This document shows, piece by piece, positions 23,568 through 35,500 of a stretch of 64,000 nucleotides of DNA. The stretch comes from Lytechinus variegatus. Lineage: Eukaryota; Echinodermata; Echinoidea; Temnopleuroida; Toxopneustidae. How positions within the stretch are numbered: position 1 is the stretch's first letter; the number at the start of each line of letters is the position of its first letter. The DNA is taken from the NCBI RefSeq assembly GCF_018143015.1, contig NC_054747.1:1611736-1675735 (forward strand), in the 5' to 3' direction. Both the position numbers and the translations under genes were made by a program. The notes beneath the pieces were generated by a model, which was not told the origin of the DNA, searched no databases, and worked only from the letters and a program-made list of their open reading frames with translations.

Positions 23568-26500
23568 CTAGAACCATTAAACAAAATAATCAAAGATAGA
23601 TTTTACCAGTACTCTCATGAAAGAAAAGATATCGATGCTATCTCAAACATACCTTGCAATTTCGTAATACTGCCACTCTTATCCAGCTGATAATCGTCAC
23701 CTATGCCTTTCCGTTTGTCCGAACGCACATATATATCTTACTAATATCCAGCCTTAACCCTACCAAACTATTTCAATATATGCATTGACTGTCTTGCATA
23801 TACAGACCTAAGCATTGGACGTTATGATCTCTATGAAATTTACATAATAAAATGATAATTGATATTTATACAACGCTTTACAAAAAAAGGTTTGTATGCG
23901 CTGTTTCATGAATAGAAAAACGAAATTGCATTAAAATATATATTAATAAATAAACGATTTTACATAGTGAAACATATTCAAATTAACAATAATAGTAATT
24001 AAATAAGTAATTAATGTAATCTTACCTCCAGATAATCATAGATATGACAATTGCAATCACGATGATGAATGCAGTAAGACCTATTCCGATAGGCATCATT
24101 ATATCTATAAATTAAAGAAAACAAGAAAACAATCTGTTTTACTTAGGACAATTCTACTCAAACTATTATATATAAAACCTTTCCTGGAAAATCAATGGAA
24201 ATGATAAGACATGTAAGAAGCTTCGTGTCTGTATTTATCAGGTATTCTAAGAAAAAAAATCAACTTAAACTGCCAAGCATATTTAGCAATGTTAAGTCTA
24301 TAACGCATTTTTAGCTGTGCACTATGCGCATTTCTAGTCTGAAATGTCTAAAAGTTGCACTTATAATGATGCTGAATCAATAATCTATTGAATTACCATT
24401 TCTTAAAAAAACCGAACCTGTCACAAAGAACCATGAGCTTGTTTGGAAGAAGGATTTTAAAATAAAGGTTTTTCATTGGAATTGACACTTTGCAGGGAGG
24501 ATAAAGTATGTTCACATCGAAAGAACGGAAACTGTTTGTCAACTTTCACTAAATGCGAGGTTTCAAATGCAACAAAGACGGGTTTCACACACTCTCATTT
24601 TGCGTCATTTGAATGCTTAAATGCCATGTCGAAATCACGAATTGTATTGAAGTTAGAATCATCTTCCGTTCACACGGCTCAAGAGGATTCGACAACAGTG
24701 GCGTAGCTAGGATTTTTTTCCCGGGGGGGGGGGGCACTGGGGCGTCCTTGCTTTTTCAGGGGGGGGGGCACCGGCCATTTTTCCGGTGTGTGTGTATGTG
24801 TCCACAAGGGCGGATCCGACTTTGGCCAATATGGGACGGGGCCCGAAATTATCTTCACCTATAAATATATCAGTCACTTGTTAATTTTATTCTTATAAAA
24901 CAACATGAACATAAAATAATCTTATAAGCCTTATTAAAAGTGCGAGCACGAAGCGCGAGCGATTTTTTCTTTTCTACTTTAATGTATTTTTTCCTGAAAT
25001 TTAATTTTCTGGGCAATGTTATGTGTGATCCTGAACAAGATTCGTATGTACCCCCAAGCGCGAACAGAAATTTTTATCAACTGTTCTAGCATTATCGAAA
25101 AGGGACCTGTTAAGGACTGCTTACAGTTACCCACGAAGACGGTATATATTTCAATAATGCGAGCGCGAAGCGCGAGCAAATTTTTTGACATTCCGACCTA
25201 AGATTTTAGACCTAAAAGCGGGACACTATTCATATTTTGTAAATAGGATATAGTCAAATGGGTATCATTAATAATGCGATCGTGAAGCGTGAGCAGACAA
25301 TTATTGATAATTCTGATGTAAAACTGGATAATTTAAGTACATTTTAAATAAAGAACATGCACGCCATCGCGCATGTTTCATATTTAGACCTAAAATCTGG
25401 GCATTCTGAATACATTTGTTTAATGGAACATTATGGAATACACGTAGACAATATGAACTTGGCAAATCAAACAATGTGACCACGCAGCGTGAGCATAAAA
25501 TGCTGATATGTAGACCATAAAACGGACATTTTACAGAGCACTTAAATTTGTAAATGAAAAAAAAAAATAATGAAAGCTCGATGTCCGAGCTAAATATGTT
25601 TTGCATATTGACTTCAAAACTTGCTCCACATCAGCCTATTGAGCAAGATATGAATCCCATCGAACAGGCAATTATGGCGCGAAGCGCCAGCAAAAATTTT
25701 ATATAGTAACATGAAAAGATTTTATTTTTTAATTGCAAGACTTCCCCTCACATTATTTCATTCACTCGTCTTCCTCCTCTTATTTTCCTCTTTTTTTCTT
25801 CTGTCTTTCTTCTTCTTTTTCTTTCTTCTTTCTCCTTTTTTTCTTTTCTTTTTTTTGCTTGCTATTCTTTTCTGGGGGGCACCGGGGGGGGGCACGTGCC
25901 CCCCAGGCCCCCCCCGTAGCTACGCCACTGTTCGACAATGCTGCGCCTTTACGTGTCGCACCGATAAGAAGAGGTGTGGCTGGTTTTAGGTACCTGCCAA
26001 TCACGCGTGCATCGCTAAAATTTGCCAACAGAGCAGATTGACTTTTCCGCGGAAGTGTTTGAAAGGTCACCATGAGCTCCATCCCAAGAATTACGTTTTG
26101 GAGGTTAATGTATACACACGGCTCTTTCGCTCCGTCATTCTTGAATAGCGTTACTGGAAAACACCTCAATACCATCGATTGAATTGCGCGCTGTTTTGCA
26201 TTCACACGTCAAACTGCGTCATTCGAATGATCATCCGAGTGACGCACTCGAATGATCTTTCGAATGACGCCAAATGCGAGTGTGTAAATAGTCACATGGT
26301 TCTGAAAGGTGCGATCGGAATACGAGCCGCATTCTTAAAGGTCAAGTCCACCCCAACAAAAACTTGAAATGAGAGAGTCGATGATGTCACTCACTCACTA
26401 TTTCTTTTGTTTTTTATTGTTTGAATTATTCTTATTTCACATCCGATTTTTATGAAATTTTCAGAGTTAAGCCTATTGATTTTTTCTCTGTTTATTCAAA

Positions 26501-29500
26501 TCAAGTTTTTGTTGGGGTGGACTTGTCCTTTGATAAGAATGACGAAATGGATGGAGTAATAACGGAGAATGGTTGGCATTGTGTATCTTACCCATGTCAC
26601 GGACAGCGGAGTAAACAGGTGGGTGTGCCGTACTGGCCAGCGACCATGTATTTCCTGGAATGTAAAATGACAATAAAACTGATCAAATATTCTTATTGAA
26701 CATTTTCGCCTTTTTCAAAGACAATTAAAGCGCAAACAGAACATGGAAATTATTAATTTGTTAACTATCTAATGCCCGAACTTGGTCCTTGATTTAACGT
26801 AATGGTTAATGCCAATGTAAACCCATTTGATTGTTATTTATGTAATTTCTTGTTGATTGCTTTACGTGGATTTTTTTTCCGGGGGAGTGGGGGAGGGGGC
26901 CGAATTTCCTTGAAATTACGCTTTCGCATTAAAATTGAAGGATTCCCCGCAGACATTGCTATATTGTGTTGATATATTAATTAAAAATGCGGGGGTTTTC
27001 ACAATTTCTGGGAGTACCCCTGCCACCCCCGCTGTGTACGTAGGTCCAGGTAATGTATTATACCCAATTTAGCAAACGAGTGAGGGGGGTGCACAAATGG
27101 GGGAAGTACCTTCAGTTGAGACTACAGGGAGCACTGTTGTAGACTGGACGCGAAACTCTGATTGATTTGTTAGATAAGACGTCGATGATATTAGCGAAAC
27201 GGTAGTCAGCCGAGTCGTACGGACATCAGGGGCTTGTGTGGTTGCACTTGTGGTAGGTGTGGTAGTTGTTGGAGGCACTGTGACTTCTGGCAAGACAAAA
27301 TAAATTGAGAAAATGTCTCATAATTCTGATATAGGCCCTGACTATCTTATTCCTGCCACATAAAATGTTAAAACTTGTGTGTGTGAGGGTGTGTGCGTGT
27401 GCGTACTTTGGTTAGATAACATTGACCTGTAATGACATCTGTATTTAGGCCTGCATATGTTTTTGTTTATACTCGCAATTACTTATACACCTATTGTTTG
27501 TGTTAATATCACTTAGGCTTATCCAATTCCACGGAGACATGAAGGGTAATTTGATTAATTCTACCGTATTATTACCCTATGTCTTTTACAACCTTACACA
27601 AAATAAAACATCTTTTATTTTCACTTCGAGCATTTATTAGCAATTAAAGGATCATGTATTTTGAATTTCGGCATACCATTGCACTGAAAATCCGGCCGAC
27701 TCCAAGTTGAGTTTGCTTGACAGTGCGATATCGGGTTTCCTGAGGGGACCAGTCCCTGGTTGCATGTATAAAGAGTAGTTCCTCGGAAAGAATGTGAACG
27801 GATCGCCTGCACTGCGTTGTGCACAATGTGGGGATTATTTCCACAGGATGTTGCTGCAGTTGGGGGAAGAGACATATGTAGTTTTATTAAGTGATGGAGG
27901 GGTATGAGAAAACGAGAGACTCCGTGAAAGGCGGGGGCGGTTGAGGGGGTAGAGTGGGAGGGTGTATAGAAGCAAAGTGACAAAACTTGTATGTCTTATG
28001 GTTGTTTATCTCTTCAAATGCACATTCAGTAACAGAATCTGTGACACATTCTGCGATACATTTATTTATGTTTAAATTTGAATACACTCTCCTTTATCAA
28101 AAGGCACATGCATGCAGTGCAAAGGTTGACAATGATTATCACTGCAAAGCATTTCCCTTCGCGAAGAGTTTGATACAAATCACTTTTCAGGAACCAAAAA
28201 AAAAATGACTTGACCGTGCGGTGCTCCAGTAGGCCTGTGTTCAGTAACTGAAGTTACTTTGTTTAAAGATAAATTCCAGTTTTGGTAACGATCTCAAAAT
28301 GACTTTCTACAGAATCTCATATAATGATCACCCAAGTGTATGTTTGTATGAATAGAAAATATGTGCCAAATGATTCTGGAAGAAATTGTGTAATTGCTGA
28401 GAAATAAGCAAAATAAGTGCGGATTCGGTCACTTCCGTCGGGTCTTCATTCCAGCAATAATAATACACTGTCCCACGTGTGCCTATCTGTGTTGGTGATC
28501 TTCAGTGTGAACATTTTTCAACGTAGATTTCAAGATTTCACAAAGTTCAGTTTATGTTACTGTACCAGATCTAGATCCTCGATGATATACTGACAATTAA
28601 GCCTGGTGTTACAGACTTTCTCATGAAATCAGTATTTACTGCAACTACTGGCATCTCTCTTTAAGGTCCGACAACGGCAAGCGTACATAGAATTTTCATA
28701 TAACTAAAATGTGTAATTGGCTGGATTGATAGCAATATTGAAATAGGATCAATATTGAATCTCAGTGGTGTAATGCATTTCCTTAGTTCTGTGTTTCACA
28801 GCCAAGGATCGACCGTAGACCTTGAACCTGCACGTTCTCACCTGTACATGATGGTTTGGCGTTATCCCATTCCCCATTTGGCTGGCAGGTGATCTCAGAG
28901 TTTCCGAGTAAATCGTATCCAGGATCGCAGTGGAAGCGCATGACAGCGCCATCCAGGTAGGTAGACCTGTCTCCCGGGCTTCTACTTCCATGTGTCGGAG
29001 CTCCAGGATCTCCACAAGCGGCGATTCCTGTGTAACAGTGAGAATGGCAAGAAAGGGTAGGGGATGCTGCATGAACATGATGAATATACGGCTGGATGAA
29101 AAAAGACCGATCGAAAAAGATGGATACCGCTTGATATGTTTATAAGATTATATCACATGGTATCTCAACATGACACTTGGCCTGTAAACATTGAAAAAAT
29201 ATTCTATATGTTTTACAGTACACCGTCTAATTTGTTATGTGTAATAGTCCAAACAAAGACCACCACATAATTTCCAATAACATACCAATTTGGCACATAG
29301 CCTGTCGTTTCGAATTGCAATTAGCATCATTCCAGTCGTGTTCCATATCGCTGTTAACCTCAACGCACTTATGTGAAGGGTTGTTCGGTTGATTACTGTC
29401 CCATGACATGAAAGTAGCCCGTGTATCTGGAAAAAGAAAAAAAAACGCACCCTTGAAGATGTTTGCTGAAATCATATTTTTTAGACAGCCATATGTTTCT

Positions 29501-32500
29501 TAAATGTGCAATGATACAGTGGTCATGCGTATAATGTGAAGATTTTTATTTCGAAATGAGTTCAATCCACTTTTGACATTTTTTCTGTAAATAGTTTTTT
29601 TTTCACCATTTTCCCTTATTCACGGCAGTTTTGTTTTGATATATATGATAGTTCTATGGTCTTAGATGACATGTAATTGAATCATTTTTTTAACAATTTA
29701 GCATTTATTATCATTTTTGAAGAATTTATTAAAAATTATATTTTTCATTAAATTGCTGCTCTTTAAACAAAACCTTAGTGGAATGTCAGTTTTGGGGCAA
29801 ATTCAAGCATGCCTAATATTGGAAATTGAACACGAAACACGTAAATATGACTAGCAGAATACATTTCACATCTTTTCTGACGTTTCTTAAAAAATACAAA
29901 CAGAAAAAAATATATATATTTTTCATCTTATCTAAGAACGGTGACTTTTATATATCTAATTATGAAATGAGCTGAATGAAAAACAAAAAATAAAAACAGT
30001 AAAATTGTGTCATTTTAATCAAAAAGGACACTGATGGTGTGACCTTCTTTCCCCAACATGTACCTAAAAATGAATGCATTACTTCAGGAAAAAAGCGAAA
30101 TCCATCTTAGATAACAACATAGTAAATTTACGTCCCTTTGGAGTAGAACAATAAAATAAAACTGTTTTGGATTTAGCTCATTTTGGAATACAACTCAAAT
30201 TTGCAATTATTGTTTTTACCAACCTCCCCCCCCCAAAAAAAAAATCAAATACCTACGGTGCATTTGATTCCCACGTCTAAGATACGTATATCAAGAAATC
30301 GATTTTGGTCAAAAGTGGATTGAACTCTTTTGGGAATCAAGCTCTTCATATACATAGAGCATAACAATGGAATAAATTCACCCAATTATGATGGGGGTGT
30401 TAACAATTGCCGTGATTATTATAACATCACTTTTTATTGATAATCTTAAATAACGTTGTCAGTTTCTTCCTTCTTTTTATACATATATGTATAAACATTA
30501 AGCCAGAGTAAAACAAAAAAAGTTACCTCAGATATTGATGGCTAAATTACTTACTATCCACCCAAAACCATGCTCTTTCAGTCGCAGAAACATCATCGTA
30601 CCCTCCTATCCACCAGTCACCTACAGCTCCCTCTACGTTCGCCGCTTCGTTAGCCAAAACGTATTGCAGGCTCTCATCAGTGACTTTTACTAAGGAGCCT
30701 CCTTCTGAGCTACAAGAAGTCTTCGCATCAGACCAAGTTGCTTTAGAATTGCTAAACCAGTAGCATTTCCGACGTTCATCGATTAAACGAGCAGCATGCT
30801 CAGAACTTCTCCCGGTACAACTCCCATCTGAAATGCAATACGCTTACTGTTAATGACTTGATGTAAAAAAATTAGTACACAAATGCAGTACTAATCTAAA
30901 TTGATGGCAAAGTGAGATCATCCCTTGAATAGCACACATTCAACTGTTCAATGGGAGACAACCCTCTTCGTGTTGGTCAGTTCGCTTCCTCTGCAATAGC
31001 TTACCGTATTGACAGATGAAACGACGGCTACTGCTACACGGAGCATCCACCCACTGATAGCTTGCCGAAGAACTCAAAGAAATACAACTGGTTCCAGAAA
31101 CTTCACTAGGACGACCATCGGCCCAGAATAAGCGATAGATGTTCGAATCACCTAAAGGGTACAAATTGGATCAATTAGAGCATGTATAGGGTTGCCTCTC
31201 ACTGTAAGCAGCAAATAAAAAAGGAAATAAAAAGTAGACCTTAATACGGGAGTTTCTCATAATCATAGTTAAGTCTTAACTTGGATAGGATCTGCAAAAC
31301 TTTGTTGATTTAGCTGCTTCCATTAGCTTCCTCCTTCTTTTTACATGTACGTGTTAAAGTGTATCACCATTTCCCCTTCTTCTTTATTTTTTTTCGAGCA
31401 AATCTCCAATCAACTGTGGAATCTAAACCCACGTTTGCGTAATTTTGTTTGATTGATGTTTTGGAGGATAGACATCAAATATCATTCTCTTCTCATATGC
31501 ATCTTTCTAACAATTTTCCCTTTTATTACCCACCGGTAGCAACGTTGGACCACTTCCAATTTCGACCCTCCTTGACACCTATCCAGAGGTAGGTTGATAA
31601 ATCAAATCCATACGCCTTGGGCTGATTTAGAAGTCGCCGAACGTCCTCTTGCATTGTTGGCGTTTTAATCAAAGCCAACTCACCTGAATCAGTTTAATTA
31701 AAATTAAATTAATTTGGATTAGAAAACATTTTATATTCAGTGGGCAACAGAAAAATGGCGTCAAAATTTTACAGATATGGATTTGGCATTGCACTGCATG
31801 TGAATAAAGAAAATTCCTTACTGCATGTGAATAAAGAAAATTCCTTGCTGTTAACATGTCGTTTTATCGTTATCTAATGAATATTTCATACAAGATAGGC
31901 ATTGTTTCTGGTATATTTCCAAGACACCCCCCTGTTACACCCACAAATGTAATAATCGCCCACAAATGTAATAACGCCCACAAATGTAATAACACTTTAC
32001 CCACAAATGTAATAATTTCACCCACAAATGTAATAATGCACTTTACCCACAAATGTAATAGTTTTTGATCGCCCACGAATGTCATAATGACTTTACCCAC
32101 AAATGTAATAAATTTAAAGGGATTTTTGGCAAATTCGTTCTAAGCTAATGCGTTTATTGAGCACAAAAGTGCAGTCTCTTTTCCTGACCCGGTTAATTAA
32201 CAAATTATAATATAAGTCCAAAGTCTTTATTCCAAACCCGGTTTTTTCAAAAATTATAATATAAATCCAAAGTCTTTATTCTAGACCCGATTGTTTAAAA
32301 AATAATAATATGAGCCCAAAGTCTTTATTCCAGACCCGGTCGCTTGAAAAATTATAATATAAATCCAAAGTCTTTATTCCAGACCCGGTTGCTTCAAAAA
32401 TAATAATACGAGCCCAAAGTCTTTATTCCAGACCCGGTTGTTTGAAAAATTATAATATAAGTCCAAAGTCTTTATTCCAGAACCGGTTGTTTAAAAAATA

Positions 32501-35500
32501 ATCATATGAGCCTAAAGTCTTTATTCCAGACCCGATTGTTTAAAAAAACTGATGATATAAGTCCAAAGACTTTTCTCCAGACCCGGTTGCTTAAAAAATA
32601 ATAATATAAATCCAAAGTCTTTTTCCAGACCCTGTTATTTCAAAAATTATAATATAAATCAAAAGTCTTTATTCCAGACCCCGTTGTTTAAAAAATAATA
32701 ATATAAATCCAAAGTCTTTATTCCAGACCCGGTTGTTTAACAAATAATCATATGAGCCAAAAGTCTTTATTCCAGACCCGATTGTTTAACAAATAATCAT
32801 ATGAGCCAAAAGTCTTTATTCCAGACCCGATTGTTTCAAAAATGATAATATAATTCCAAAGTCTTTTCTCCAGACCCGGTTGTTTAAAAAATTACAATAT
32901 AAATCCAAAGTCTTTTTCCAGACCCTGTTGTTTCAAAAATTATAAAAAAAATCAAAAGTCTTTATTCCAAACCCGTTTTTTTTCAAAAATTATGATATAA
33001 ATCCAAAGTCTTTATTCCAGACCCGGTTGTTTCAAAAATAATAATATGAGCCCAAAGTCTTTATTTCAGACCCGGTCGTTTAAAAAAGGATGATATAAAT
33101 CCAAAGTCTTTATTCCAGACCCAGTTGTTTAAAAAAATATAATATAAATCTTAAGTCTTTTTCCAGACCCGGTTGTTTAAAAAATAATAATATAAGTCCA
33201 AAGTGTTTATTCCAGACCTGGTTGTTTAAAATAATCATATGAGCCAAAAGTCTTTATTCCAGACCCGATTGTTTCAAAAAAATGATAATATAAGTCCAAA
33301 GTCTTTTCTCCAGATCCGGTTGATTTAAAAATTGTAATATAAATCCAAAGTCTTTATTCCAGACCCGTTTGTTTCATAAATCATTATATAAATCCAAAAT
33401 CTTTTTTCCAGACCCGGTTGTTTAAAAAAATCATGATATAAATCCAAAGTCTTTTTTCCAGACCCGGTTATTATCAAAAGTTATCATTTCAGTCCCAAGA
33501 TACATTAATGACATTCCAGTGGAATAAAAATGAGAATCGAGCTTAGTCTTTTCTCCAGACGCTAAGAGTAAATTAAAAATCAAGCATAGTCTTTGCTCCA
33601 GACCCGGTAGCTAAAAGCTGAGACGTTATAGTAATGCGTTTATATAGCACAAAAATGCGAAACCTTTTTCCAGACCCGGTTAATTAAAAAATTATAATAT
33701 AAGTCCAAAGTCTTTTTTCCAGACCCATTTATTTAAAAAATTATAATAATTATAAAAAACAAAGACCCACGATCCTATTTATGTTGAATAACATGGAAAC
33801 GTAGCGTAGTCTTTTTGTCAGACCCAGTTATAAAAGTCATTAAAAACACAACAGCAAAACAAAGACCCTGCAACCATTAAAGGTCAAGTGCACCTCAGAA
33901 AAATGTTGATTTGAATCAATAGAGAAAAATCAGACAAGCACAATTCTGGAAATTTCATCAAAATCGGATGTAAAATAAGAAAGTTATGACATTTCAGAGT
34001 TTTGCTTATTTTTAACAAAAAATTATTACATGAACGAGCCAGCTACATCCAAATGAGAGAGTCGATGATGTCACTCACTCACTATATCTTTTGGTTTTTA
34101 TTGTTTGAATTATACATTAGTTCAATTTTTACGAATTTGACGATTAGGACCTTATTGCTTGAAGCACAAAATGTTAAAATAATGGAATTCCACATGTTCA
34201 GGGAGAAATGAAACTTTATTTCACATGACAATGACGAGACAATAAAAATATTTCATATTTCATTTAAGAAAATACAAAAGAAATAGTGAGTGATGTCATC
34301 AGTTCCTCATTTGCATACCGACCGAGATGTGCATATAACTGTTTTGTGAAATGAAGCGAAACATTAAAATGCCATAACTTTCTTATTTTACATCCGATTT
34401 TGATGAAATTTTAAGTTTTATGCTTGTCGAATTTTCTCTTTTTATTCAAATCAAGTTTATGCTGGGGTTGACTTGTCCTTTAAAAAAAAATTATTGTATA
34501 TTCCTTCTTTTTTTATGAAAAAAACCTAAATAACAAAACATTAAAATACATATGTATCAGTAAACAATAGGGGGATTACTTCCCGAAAACGATAAAGTTG
34601 TTGATGGACGATCTATGATATATTATATTAAAGAAAAACATTTTAACAAGAGGGGATAACCATTCCATTCCATGTTTTTATTTGGCAATAAGTCATGATT
34701 GACTATTTTTGCCACCCACTGTATGAGTAGTAGGGTAACAATTTTATTTAGTATTATTTTTATTACTTCTTTGTGTCTCACTTGCATAGCAGAGTGAGAC
34801 TATAGGCGCCGCTTTTGCGACGGCGGCGGCGGCGGCGTCAACATCAAATCCTAACCTAAGGTTAAGTTTCTAAAATGACATAACTTAGAAAGTATAAGAA
34901 CCTAGTTCATGACACTTGGCTATAAGATTAATCAAGTATCACCAAACATCCTGCATGAGTTTTACGTCACATGACCAAGGTCATAGGTCATTTAGGGTCA
35001 ATAAACTTTGGCTGATTTGGGGGTATCTGATGAATTACAATCAAAACTTAAACAGTTTTTGAATCTGATTCATAAAACTTGGACATAATAGTAATCAAGT
35101 ATCACTGAACATCCAGGGCAAGTTTCAGGTTACATGGTCAAGGTCAAAGGTCATTTAGGGTCAATGAACTTTGACCGAATTTGGGGGTATTTGCTGAATT
35201 ACCATCATAACTTTTAAAGTATGTTGGTCCAGTTCATAAAACTTGGACATAAGAGTAATCAAGTATCACTGAACATCCTATGTGTATTTTAGGTCACATG
35301 ACCAAGGTCAAAGGTCAATGAACTTTGGCCATAATGGGGGTATCTGTTGAATTACCATCATAACTTTGCAAGTTTATTGATCTGACTTTTGAAACTTGGA
35401 CATAAGAGTAATCCAGTATCCCTGAATATCATGTGCAAGTGTCAGGCCACATGATCAAGGTCAAAGGTCATGTAAGGTCAATGAATTTTGGCCACATTGG

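Larger units (their letters stand above)
24105..27109. other. Gene B intron 11
   Basis: Holds the hAT at 24696 and the MITE at 26336. Poly-G-rich stretches at about 26880-26905 look like remains of similar hAT ends. No coding frame. Confidence 0.6.
27854..30554. other. Gene B introns 9 to 7, around exons 29027-28842 and 29426-29286
   Basis: 27854-28841 and 29427-30554 are about 1 kb each, AT-rich, and contain no repeat end or exon that I recognise. Confidence 0.5.

Noticed and set aside
22356-23599. Plus-strand frames opposite the gene B tail exon
   Set aside because: Antisense shadows of the long tail exon, without their own features.
28749-29078. 109-codon open frame overlapping CCP3
   Set aside because: It is a different frame of the CCP3 exon; the exon frame set by four Cys and GT-AG borders is the real one.
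31940-33480. CRISPR-like array of regularly spaced repeats
   Set aside because: Units are directly adjacent without unique spacers and are inverted in the right arm, and the context is animal introns; it is a foldback arm.
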